From Candidatus Bathyarchaeota archaeon (GTDB lineage: Archaea > Thermoproteota > Bathyarchaeia > Bathyarchaeales > WUQV01): DNA of 10,526 nt. This document shows, one piece after another, positions 1 to 6,244 of the stretch. The translations under genes and the position numbers were made by a program. The DNA is taken from the NCBI GenBank assembly GCA_009889585.1, contig WUQV01000152.1:1-10526 (forward strand). The letters are read 5' to 3'. Position 1 is the first letter of the stretch. Each line of letters begins with the position of its first letter. Under the pieces are notes generated by a model that was given only the letters and a program-made list of their open reading frames with translations, was not told the DNA's origin and did no database searches.

Positions 1-549
1 CGGCCCTCATCCCCGCGCCGCAGGCCTTACCCCCGCGTCATCGGCTTCCCGCCTCGCTTCGGGGCCGCCTTCGAGCTTGGGATACATCTACAATTTACCT
101 ACGGATCAACTCCAATTGCTGAAAAGATTGTTTCCCTTTTGCATATGCTTGCAATGGCTTTTTCTGGTGTAGGCATGCTTTTTCTGCTCCGAGGATTCGA
201 ACTCTTTCCAAAGTTTACGGTCCGAAAATCTTGGCCGAAATACTTTCTAGTCTATACGTTGATTGTTTGTAGCACCCTTGCTGGAATAGATTTGATAGCA
301 GGCGCGCAACAAATTACCACAATATCTTGGTGGGTTCTTCTTGCTACTCCAGGTGCTTTTATTACCGTCTCGGGCTCTATCTCCAGCTTTTTTCTTGGAA
401 GAAAAAGGAATATATTAACAGCCATTGGATTATTTAGCTCAATCATTGCTGAGTCAATCTGGCCTCTCTTCCAGCTTGGACTGGATACCATCAGTGAGAC
501 TCTTATGGGCATAGGCTTACTCATTGCTATGGAACCCTCCACTTCCTGA
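1..549 (+). CDS. Uncharacterised multi-pass membrane protein, possibly 5'-partial
   Basis: I do not recognise this protein. The frame has no stop from the first base of the window to the TGA at 547-549. The only in-frame start codons near the left are TTG 139 and ATG 145, so either the gene starts there (136 residues) or it begins outside the window. Residues encoded from about position 73 to 138 already read like protein and run into the first membrane span, which favours the longer form. Counting from TTG 139, hydrophobic segments lie near residues 3-23, 36-56, 62-88, 90-115 and 118-134, giving four or five membrane passes with Arg/Lys-rich links (for example GRKRN near 87-91). No catalytic motif is visible. 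The first 75 bases are far richer in G+C than the rest, so the join may be artificial. Membrane location is well supported; function is unknown. Confidence 0.45.
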   Translation, partial: RPSSPRRRPYPRVIGFPPRFGAAFELGIHLQFTYGSTPIAEKIVSLLHMLAMAFSGVGMLFLLRGFELFPKFTVRKSWPKYFLVYTLIVCSTLAGIDLIAGAQQITTISWWVLLATPGAFITVSGSISSFFLGRKRNILTAIGLFSSIIAESIWPLFQLGLDTISETLMGIGLLIAMEPSTS

Positions 550-800
550 AGTAGATGAGACTACCCCTGCCCACCTTAGGGTTACAATAAAATAGGTGAT
601 TATTCATATAGGCTCCAAAAGATGTTCTCTGACCGCATAGAGAGGTGAACTTCACGTGTTAGAATGGAGACAAGGTGCGGGGTTAGGTTATCACCCTCGT
701 TTTAAGCCCTCATAAGTTACATGATTAATCTTTTGTAGTTCAGGGCTAGGGCCCTTATCTTTGGTACATAAGAAGATGTGCAGAGTATAATGTATCTGAT

Positions 801-1142
801 TCAGATTAGCATCAGCTTAACGTCTTCTACAAACTCTTTCACTTTAGTTAGCTCTATAATTGCGGCATTCTCATCTAAAGAACCCTCATAAAAACCTTGT
901 ACATGAAGCCAGTAGCTCCTGGCACCAGGTCTATCATAAAACCCTAGCCTCTTAATCTTTTCCTCTTTCTCCTGAATTTCCCACAACTTACTACGTCTAT
1001 CTGAATGCGACTCAACGGGTTTATACCCTCGGCTAACAAGAAGTGCATCAATCAGCTTCACGGTTGTAAGCCAGCCTTTTTCACAGGCATCCCTAAGTTT
1101 AATCCTATCCTTCTCCCTAACGGCTTTATAATACTCTTCCAT
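801..1142 (-). CDS. PaREP1-family helical protein, N-terminus uncertain
   Basis: The 113 residues resemble the archaeal PaREP1/PaREP8 family, paralogous helical proteins common in thermophilic Thermoproteota. The cues are an amphipathic helix with EEYYKAVREKD followed by DACEKGW near residues 17-24, and a distal LHVQGFYEG segment near 79-87 followed by a helix with VKEFVEDVK. The family resembles HEPN-like helical bundles; its molecular function is not established. ATG 1142 is the first standard start, but the same frame stays open to 1217 and encodes family-like helix (REAEEIFSKA) with no ATG, GTG or TTG. A good TATA box lies at 1219-1230, and the ATG nearest the expected transcript start (1186) is out of frame. 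The gene therefore either starts at 1142, uses a rare start, or has a one-base indel near its 5' end. No Shine-Dalgarno sits close to 1142. Confidence 0.6.
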   Translation of the reverse strand: MEEYYKAVREKDRIKLRDACEKGWLTTVKLIDALLVSRGYKPVESHSDRRSKLWEIQEKEEKIKRLGFYDRPGARSYWLHVQGFYEGSLDENAAIIELTKVKEFVEDVKLMLI

Positions 1143-1218
1143 CGCTTTACTAAATATTTCCTCTGCCTCTCTGATAATCTGTTCATGTAATTGTAAGGTC
1201 GCTCCACCTCCACACTCC

Positions 1219-1230
1219 TATAATATAAAG
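1219..1230 (-). promoter_or_regulatory. TATA box for the PaREP1-family gene
   Basis: Minus strand reads CTTTATATTATA, a strong archaeal box A. The expected transcript start, about 25 nt downstream, falls near 1199, about 13 nt before an ATG at 1186 that is out of frame with the PaREP1 frame. This is inferred from sequence only. Confidence 0.45.
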
Positions 1231-1284
1231 GACGTGAGAAATTAAACATTCGCTCATACTTAAGAATTTTGTGGCCGCTTTCTA

Positions 1285-1458
1285 ATGTTATTTTATGGGA
1301 TCTTGGAACTTTTGTCGAGCGAGGAGGCTTGCTCAAGGCTATTCAGGGGCGTCAGGTGGCGCAGCGGCGTTCACTGCCCAAGATGCCGCTCCATGAAGGT
1401 GAAGGGCCATGGAATTATGGGCGGGGACTTAAGCGCCACTTTTATAATATACATATAG
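1285..1458 (+). pseudogene. N-terminal remnant of an IS1595-type (zinc-ribbon) transposase
   Basis: A 57-codon frame runs from ATG 1285 to TAG 1456-1458. It encodes ILELLSSEEACSRLFRG, then VRWRSGVHCPRCRS and MKVKGHG. This matches the layout of the zinc-ribbon N-domain of IS1595-family transposases: a Glu/Asp-Glu-Ala-Cys helix, an R-W-x-x-G-x-x-CPxC segment, then a short basic stretch. The second Cys pair of the ribbon and the whole DDE catalytic domain are missing. After GHG the frame loses family character and stops. No continuation is obvious in the other two frames down to 1547, so this is a decayed fragment, not a short functional gene. I saw no clear terminal inverted repeats or target duplication. 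The family call rests on motif pattern only and could also fit a related zinc-ribbon transposase. Confidence 0.55.
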
Positions 1459-1731
1459 CCTGGCTAAGGCGTCCTTCGCCTCACGGCCTTTATTATTCCT
1501 CTATAAAAAGAAGGAGAGCTGAGTTTAGGCGCTTATCGCTCTGTTAAGTTTTGTAAGCATTTCATCCTCCTCTTTAACGCCCTTGTCTTTAATCCTTCAT
1601 AGCTAAGTCGAAGCGATGAAGTTGAAAGGCTCTTCCTAACGGCAAACGAACGAAGAAAAGAGGGGATTTCTCCATTCATCACCAGTTCGAGTCCAGCCAG
1701 CGGCTCTAGCTCCTTTTAACGCCCTATATGG
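1459..1731. other. Gene-free spacer between the transposase remnant and feoB
   Basis: No convincing gene is seen here. The stretch holds a TATA-like run (CTATAAAAAG near 1500-1509) on the plus strand, a small AGCC-GCT-GGCT hairpin downstream of feoB, and an isolated tRNA T-loop look-alike at 1685-1693 that lacks a matching stem. It may include decayed parts of the same mobile element. Confidence 0.4.
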
Positions 1732-3663
1732 TTATAACCCTATGAATAATAGCAACCTGTAGAAAATCCCACTCAAAAGGAGGCCGAAGGCCACCTCAAA
1801 GATCGTTATATAAGAAGCGACTTTCCATCCGAACTCCCGTTTCAACATAGCGTACGTCGCTACACACGGCACGTAGATCATCGTTAAGAACGCTAACACT
1901 AGCATCTGAATGGGCGTGAATACGGTCGAAAGATCTATCGTCCCGAATATTATGGCTGGCATGGCGACTACCAGCTCCTTTCGAACAGCTCCGAAGAGCA
2001 AAAGGGCGCCTGCGATAGGCGGTAGCCCTAGCCAACCCATCGTCAAAGGGGCTAGCGCTTCCTCGATCAACCGAAGAAGGCCTATCGCGTACATTATGGC
2101 GAGAAGAGTTCCGCCGATGACGTATATCGGAAAGACGAGCAATATTATCGACTTAAGCCTAGCCCACGTTTGGCTTACGACGACGTTTATGGAAGGAACC
2201 CTTAAGGAGTGAACCTCCATTATCAACCCTATCGGCTCCCCAGGGAGGGCTTTGAAAGCAGCCCTTGAGACGGCGAACGTTATCGCCAAATCGATCAAAA
2301 GCAATGTGAAAGCCCATTCCATGCTTATAAAAGAAGCAACCAATCCTAAAATGACGATGATACGAGCAGTACATGGTATGAACGTTACAGCGAAAGCCGC
2401 TATTAATCGATCGCGTTGCGTCTCCATAATCCTACATGAATAACATGCAGGAACATTGCATCCATAGCCTAATATTAAAGGTATTATGGCCTTTCCATGC
2501 AAGCCCATTTTATGCATTACGTTATCGAGAAGGAAAGCTATCCTCGGAAGATAACCGGAATCTTCCAATACCGTTAAAAGCAAATAAAAAGGCAATACAT
2601 ACGGTAAGACTAGCGTTATACAAGCGACAAAACCACCTATGGCTCCTTCCCAAAGGATCTCTTCTTCAACCTTTAACACCGCAGGCTTAAGGGTTTCAAA
2701 AACATCTGATATCATAGCCGATAAGAAGTTTCCAAAAGCAAATATCGCATAAAATACGGAGAACATTACTATGAGCATTATTAAATACCCTAAAAACTTA
2801 TGCATTATAATTTCATCGACTCTATCTATTAAACTCATCTTAGCAGGAGCGATTTCTTGTACTTCCTTAGCAATTTTGCTTGCTACTACATACCTTTCAG
2901 AAGAGATAACACTAAAACAGGGCTCGCCATGAATTTCCTCAATTTCCCTAGCATATCTTTCGCTTGCACTTACTATTTTCTCATTAATGAAGCTAATTTC
3001 CCTTTTAATCTCCTCATCTCCTTCAAGAAGCTTTAATGCAGTAAAACGTGCAGGATAGGTCGTTTTAAGCCCACTAAGGAGATCTTCTAACCTCCTCAAT
3101 CTATCCTCAACTTCTCTACCATATTCAATTCTTTTGAGCTCGATTTTCTTCTTCCCTTCAACAACCTCAATCACTGATTCGATTAACTCATGAATTCCTA
3201 CCCCCTTAATAGCTATTGTTGAAATAACCGGTACTCCGAGAAGATCGCTCAACTTTTTCTCACAAATGTTTATCCCCTTCCTTCTCGCTAAATCCACTTG
3301 ATTCAAAGCTATGATAATAGGCGCTTGTAGCTCAAGAAGTTGAAGCGCGAAGAAAAGGTTTCTCTCTAACACGGAAGCATCTATTACGTTTATAACAACA
3401 TCAGGTCTTTCAACTGCTATATACTCGCGAGATATCAGCTCCTCTAAGGAGAAAGTAGAAAAAGAATATATTCCAGGCAAATCTATGACTTCAATCTCAT
3501 ACTCCTTAAACTTAAGGCTACCTATCGCTCTTTCGACAGTCTTACCAGGCCAATTCCCTATATGCTGATGCAATCCAGTTAAACAATTAAAAATAGCACT
3601 TTTTCCAACATTAGCATTACCTGCTAAAGCTACTTTTATCTTTCTTTCACTCATAATAACCAC
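1732..3663 (-). CDS. feoB: FeoB, ferrous iron transporter
   Basis: This is the membrane protein for GTP-dependent Fe(II) uptake, 643 residues. The N-terminal G domain shows G1 GNANVGKS (15-22), the G2 Thr (about 42), G3 DLPG (61-64), G4 NQVD (121-124) and a G5-like stretch near 148-154. A helical regulatory region follows (about 165-285), then the membrane domain with two Gate/core segments. Conserved GYGCNVPAC (399-407), IPCTAR (429-434), FGAVRKEL (557-564) and VPCVATYAM (598-606) mark the pore. Length is at the short end for FeoB, and there is no C-terminal FeoC-like extension. GTG 3663 is preferred over ATG 3654 because minus-strand GGAAGG (3671-3676) lies 7 nt before it. It starts two bases after the feoA stop, so the two genes are co-transcribed. 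G+C falls from over 50% in the 3' third to about 27-40% upstream of about position 2290. Confidence 0.96.
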   Translation of the reverse strand: MVIMSERKIKVALAGNANVGKSAIFNCLTGLHQHIGNWPGKTVERAIGSLKFKEYEIEVIDLPGIYSFSTFSLEELISREYIAVERPDVVINVIDASVLERNLFFALQLLELQAPIIIALNQVDLARRKGINICEKKLSDLLGVPVISTIAIKGVGIHELIESVIEVVEGKKKIELKRIEYGREVEDRLRRLEDLLSGLKTTYPARFTALKLLEGDEEIKREISFINEKIVSASERYAREIEEIHGEPCFSVISSERYVVASKIAKEVQEIAPAKMSLIDRVDEIIMHKFLGYLIMLIVMFSVFYAIFAFGNFLSAMISDVFETLKPAVLKVEEEILWEGAIGGFVACITLVLPYVLPFYLLLTVLEDSGYLPRIAFLLDNVMHKMGLHGKAIIPLILGYGCNVPACYSCRIMETQRDRLIAAFAVTFIPCTARIIVILGLVASFISMEWAFTLLLIDLAITFAVSRAAFKALPGEPIGLIMEVHSLRVPSINVVVSQTWARLKSIILLVFPIYVIGGTLLAIMYAIGLLRLIEEALAPLTMGWLGLPPIAGALLLFGAVRKELVVAMPAIIFGTIDLSTVFTPIQMLVLAFLTMIYVPCVATYAMLKREFGWKVASYITIFEVAFGLLLSGIFYRLLLFIGL

Positions 3664-3665
3664 AT

Positions 3666-4049
3666 TTAATCCTTCCTTATGACGAATACCTTAGAGGCAA
3701 GCTCACGGCTTATGATAAGCCTAGATCCTCTAACGAGGACTTCAATCGGCCCATTGAAAGGGGCTACTTTTAAAACCTTAACTTCCGTTCCTCGCGTAAG
3801 CCCCATGTCGACGAGCCTCTTAACGATGGCCCTAGCGCCCTCTACGAACGATATCTCAGCCCTTTCGCCGACCCTTAGATCGATTAAAGCGACGAAGCCG
3901 CCAGGTTCAACGCGCTTCTCAAGGCCTTCGTCAAGCGTCGAAGGGGCCTCGGCCTTGAGGCTTACGCCTTCACGCCTTCGTGCGCATGACCTACGGTAGC
4001 GGCTAAGGAAATAGGCTAACGCTTTAAGTTTTCCTCCGACCCTCTTCAT
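3666..4049 (-). CDS. feoA: FeoA-type SH3-like protein with N-terminal extension
   Basis: FeoA is a small cytoplasmic partner of FeoB needed for ferrous iron uptake. Of the 127 residues, about 52-125 form the FeoA SH3-like domain: PGGFVALIDLRVGERAEISF, then AIVKRLVDMGLTRGTEVKVL, APFNGPIEVLVRGSRLIIS and a terminal strand. LxDMGLxxGTEV is the family signature. The first 50 or so residues are extra compared with a usual FeoA of about 75-85 residues. This part is basic, with an Arg-rich stretch around one Cys, and could touch FeoB or the membrane; that is inference. Minus-strand GAGGGGG (4056-4062) lies 6 nt before ATG 4049 and supports this start, so the extension is probably translated. feoB follows at two bases. 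The tandem TATA-like repeat at 4101-4119 is the likely promoter. Confidence 0.9.
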   Translation of the reverse strand: MKRVGGKLKALAYFLSRYRRSCARRREGVSLKAEAPSTLDEGLEKRVEPGGFVALIDLRVGERAEISFVEGARAIVKRLVDMGLTRGTEVKVLKVAPFNGPIEVLVRGSRLIISRELASKVFVIRKD

Positions 4050-4100
4050 CGAAGGCCCCCTCGAGCGTATCTACTGCTCGTAAGGACTACGAAATCTCGT

Positions 4101-4119
4101 ACTTATAACGCACTTATAA
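4101..4119 (-). promoter_or_regulatory. Tandem TATA-like repeat upstream of feoAB
   Basis: Two identical octamers, TTATAAGT on the minus strand (4101-4108 and 4112-4119), stand 11 bp apart, about one helical turn. Either can serve as TATA box, giving a leader of about 30-40 nt before feoA. The phased repeat could instead be, or overlap, an operator for an iron-responsive repressor. No experimental basis. Confidence 0.45.
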
Positions 4120-4193
4120 ATCTTTAGTTCGTGGGAATCGTAAAGTAAGAATATGAGGCGAGCAGACCTCTTAAGGGCTTCAAAGCAAAGCGC

Positions 4194-4484
4194 TTAACCG
4201 CCGTGAGTAACGGGGATTATGACGATCTCATCCCCATCGTTGAGCTTTGTCATCAAGCCATCTAAGGCGCTAACCTCCCTTCCGTTTATTAAGATGAGGA
4301 CGTTCGGCCTAGGGTCGTCGAGCTCTAAGTCGATCAAAGCTCTCCTCGCCTCAGGAGCAAGCGAATTCATAAGTCCTTTAAGCGTTTCGCCTATGGAAGT
4401 CGATTCCTTCAACTTCATAAGCATAACGTCCATACCCATCGCCTTATGAAGGATTCCAATAAATCTAACTTTAACTTCAATCAT
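4194..4484 (-). CDS. MoaD/ThiS-like ubiquitin-fold sulfur carrier (SAMP-type)
   Basis: The protein has 96 residues with a beta-grasp pattern: opening strand VKVRFIGIL, a helix around ETLKGLMNSL, then VLILINGREVSALDG and LNDGDEIVIIPVTHGG at the very C-terminus. The free Gly-Gly end is the hallmark of MoaD, ThiS, CysO and archaeal SAMP proteins. An E1-like enzyme adenylates it, and it then carries a thiocarboxylate or is conjugated to lysines. The residue before GG is His. ATG 4484 shares its A with the TAA stop of the serK-like gene, and GAGGG lies 6 nt upstream, so the two are translationally coupled. Context therefore points to sulfur chemistry near phosphoserine and cysteine. Molybdopterin synthesis, tRNA thiolation or protein tagging remain possible. 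No E1 enzyme or MoaE is in the window. Confidence 0.85.
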   Translation of the reverse strand: MIEVKVRFIGILHKAMGMDVMLMKLKESTSIGETLKGLMNSLAPEARRALIDLELDDPRPNVLILINGREVSALDGLMTKLNDGDEIVIIPVTHGG

Positions 4485-5359
4485 TATAAGCCCTCAAAGA
4501 TATATAAATTCTCCTCATATCGTCTTCCTTCAATTAAGCTTCCAGCTGCAATAACCTTCCAACGACCTTTCTTTAATGCTTTTTTCAATTCTTCATTTGC
4601 CTTTTCAATCGAACACCCTTTAAGTAATTCTAACGGGACGTTAAGGTATAAAGGCCTATTCGGTACGACGTGTCTCGTCACCTTATAAGGAAGAACCCTC
4701 TTAGATAATGCTGCTTCTATTACATCCCTCTTACTCAGCTTAGGAGTTAAAAGGACTACGTCAACCTCTCCTTTCTTCAACTTATTTAAAGCATCAAACT
4801 CAGACTCATAGCCAATTTCTAAAGATAATTCCTTCAACTTCTCTTCTATTCGCTTTATATAATCATAAGCTTCCTTTAAATCTTGAAATGAGGAATATAC
4901 TGATGACGCTGAGGTCGCGCTTTTAAGGGCTGCGACAATAGGTGGAATGCCTATCCTTTCGCAATCTACGCCTTCCTTAATTAAGAAGCCCGATTGCTTC
5001 ACCGCTTCTAATGCTCGTTCAAACGCTTCTTCCCCCTTAACGATCCTATACCAACGGAACACGGCAATGGCCGAGTCTTCGTAATCAACTAAGAAGGCCG
5101 GGGCGTATGAATAACCAGCTTGCCTTAAGGCGGCGACCCTATGGGCTCCGTCTAAGACCACGTAAGTATTACGATCGACTATTATCGGATGGCGAAGAAC
5201 TCCATCGCGAATTATCTCATACGTTAACGAGTTCAAGAGCTCAAGCACTATTTCCTCATGTAGATGAAGCGATTCCACGTCTACGATTTCGATGCGCAAG
5301 CTTAGCTCCTCACCATGGGCATCAGTTAAACGTGAGGACATCCGTTCACTGAGTATCAA
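4484..5359 (-). CDS. serK: SerK-like free L-serine kinase (ParB/sulfiredoxin fold)
   Basis: It probably phosphorylates free L-serine to O-phospho-L-serine for cysteine synthesis, as shown for Thermococcus kodakarensis SerK. The 291 residues carry a ParB/Srx-type core at about 23-110. HEE at 34-36 lines up with His29-Glu30 of SerK (Glu30 is catalytic there), and VVLDGAHR at 67-74 lines up with the Asp69 region (here Asp70, His73, Arg74). Further shared features are FRWYRIVKG, LKKGEVDVVLL and the distal KVTRHVVP segment, which plain ParB proteins lack. A middle helical insert is predicted at about 140-200. TTG 5359 is chosen because minus-strand GAGGGG (5367-5372) is 7 nt upstream; ATG 5341 is the alternative. 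It starts one base after the upstream stop and overlaps the next gene by one base. The comparison with SerK is from memory. A nucleic-acid role is less likely. Confidence 0.8.
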   Translation of the reverse strand: MILSERMSSRLTDAHGEELSLRIEIVDVESLHLHEEIVLELLNSLTYEIIRDGVLRHPIIVDRNTYVVLDGAHRVAALRQAGYSYAPAFLVDYEDSAIAVFRWYRIVKGEEAFERALEAVKQSGFLIKEGVDCERIGIPPIVAALKSATSASSVYSSFQDLKEAYDYIKRIEEKLKELSLEIGYESEFDALNKLKKGEVDVVLLTPKLSKRDVIEAALSKRVLPYKVTRHVVPNRPLYLNVPLELLKGCSIEKANEELKKALKKGRWKVIAAGSLIEGRRYEENLYIFEGL

Positions 5360-5360
5360 G

Positions 5361-5732
5361 CTAAAGCCCCTCTTCGATAAAGATCTTCACGATATCCGAA
5401 GCCATTTGAACGAGTTGATCGACGTAGTCGATCGCTTCGCGAAGGAGCTCGGGCGCCTCGTATAACGACCTTAACGTCCATTCGATTCCAATTAAGCACC
5501 TTAAGATGGGATCTTGCACGCTTCCGCCTTCGTAAGCCGCCCGTCTGACGATCCATTCGATGGATAAAGGATCCCCAAGGCTATAGTAGATGGCCATTTG
5601 AGCCTTTCGCAAAGCCCCTAGGATTAACCCTTTAGCTAAATAAGGCATCCTTCGAGCTTCAGCGAGCTCCGCCTTAGCCTCCCTTAAGGATCTTAACGCC
5701 CAACCCTTTCTATAGCTATCGATCGTGAGCAC
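5361..5732 (-). CDS. Uncharacterised small helical protein in the rps17e-serK cluster
   Basis: I do not recognise this 123-residue protein. It is almost entirely helical by pattern: an N-terminal helix rich in Ala, Glu and Arg (LREAKAELAEARR, about 16-28), a helix with ALRKAQMAIYY (about 40-50) ending at SLGDP, then two or three further amphipathic helices up to the C-terminal FIEEGL. The arrangement recalls small alpha-bundle families such as HEPN or DUF357-type proteins, but the Rx4-6H motif of HEPN nucleases is absent and I would not assign it. There is one Cys and no membrane segment. GTG 5732 is the first possible start after an in-frame TAG. The gene is separated from serK by one base and from rps17e by 41 bases, so it is almost certainly co-transcribed. 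Confidence 0.75.
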   Translation of the reverse strand: MLTIDSYRKGWALRSLREAKAELAEARRMPYLAKGLILGALRKAQMAIYYSLGDPLSIEWIVRRAAYEGGSVQDPILRCLIGIEWTLRSLYEAPELLREAIDYVDQLVQMASDIVKIFIEEGL

Positions 5733-5773
5733 CTAAAAGCACCGTCTCATGAAGGGGCTCGTTAAGCCCCTAT

Positions 5774-5995
5774 TTAAACCTCCTCTCGAGCTTCCGCTCC
5801 TTCAGCCTTACGCGTTAAAACGATCAATCGAGTGATGTAGCCAGCGACTTGATTCCTTAAACGTTGGGATTGTATCTTAATTAAGGAGTCCAAGATCTTC
5901 TTGTTGCTCTCGAAATCTGTCGTGAACTTATCTGAAAAACGCTCCACTAGCTCTCGAGCTATGCGTTTCACGACATCCGACCGAACTTTCCCCAA
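5774..5995 (-). CDS. rps17e: Ribosomal protein eS17
   Basis: Small-subunit ribosomal protein of archaea and eukaryotes. The 73 residues follow the family pattern closely: MGKVRSDVVKRIARELVE at the start, TTDFESNKKI in the middle, and SQRLRNQVAGYITRL near 43-57, ending in a short charged tail. The start is TTG 5995, fixed by the conserved MGKVR opening; minus-strand AGGGG (6006-6010) lies 10 nt before it. It heads the four-gene minus-strand cluster with the unknown helical protein, serK and the sulfur-carrier-like gene. The gene is divergent from the histone gene, with promoters facing away across a 249-bp spacer. Confidence 0.95.
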   Translation of the reverse strand: MGKVRSDVVKRIARELVERFSDKFTTDFESNKKILDSLIKIQSQRLRNQVAGYITRLIVLTRKAEGAEAREEV

Positions 5996-6056
5996 GCCTT
6001 CGGCGCCCCTCCATGTCGAAGCGTCATCTCCACGAGTGAGGCTGTTAACGTACGAA

Positions 6057-6077
6057 GTTTAAAAACGATTTTAAAAG
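6057..6077 (-). promoter_or_regulatory. Promoter region of the rps17e cluster
   Basis: Two TATA-like runs on the minus strand, CTTTTAAAAT (6068-6077) and GTTTTTAAAC (6057-6066), would place transcript starts near 6049 or 6036, giving a leader of about 40-55 nt before TTG 5995. Which one is used cannot be told. Confidence 0.4.
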
Positions 6078-6210
6078 CTCCTTAACCGGCCGAAGCCTTC
6101 GCTTAAGCAATCAACTACCCACGGCTCTTAAGCCTTCGTTTAACTAAGGCGCGCGAATTACATCGGTTCTTGGCTGAAGGTCGAAAACGGTTTAAAGCAA
6201 CGTGAAAAAG

Positions 6211-6218
6211 AATAAATA
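6211..6218 (+). promoter_or_regulatory. TATA box for the histone gene
   Basis: AATAAATA lies about 25 nt before position 6240, so the transcript may begin only a few bases before GTG 6245. If so, the GAGGAG at 6229-6234 would not be in the message. A second candidate, TTTAAAG near 6191-6197, would include it. Confidence 0.4.
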
Positions 6219-6244
6219 GCTCTTAAACGAGGAGAAAGTCGAGA

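Noticed and set aside
722..745. CRISPR-like GATTAATC unit
   Set aside because: Only a single copy is present, with no repeat-spacer pattern and no cas gene in the window.
550..800. Search for a small gene or structured RNA in the 250-bp spacer
   Set aside because: Only a tiny GTGAA-C-TTCAC hairpin (645-655) and scattered short repeats were seen; no frame, tRNA or box C/D pattern held up.
1452..1475. D-arm-like stretch with AGCCTGGCTAAGG
   Set aside because: The putative D stem does not pair, and no anticodon or T arm follows at the right distance.
1269..1547. 92-codon plus-strand frame over the transposase remnant
   Set aside because: Its protein has no family character, whereas the overlapping frame 1285-1458 encodes a recognisable zinc-ribbon segment. 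It is most likely a chance open frame.
1681..1715. tRNA-like T loop (TTCGAGT with flanking G and C) and apparent 3' tRNA end
   Set aside because: The flanking bases do not form a T stem, and no matching 5' acceptor, D arm or anticodon arm is found upstream. A tRNA-derived attachment remnant cannot be excluded but is unsupported.
4484..5359. Reading the serK-like gene as a ParB chromosome partition protein
   Set aside because: It lacks the ParB helix-turn-helix domain and partner ParA, and it shares the SerK catalytic Glu/Asp positions and the C-terminal TRHV-P segment.
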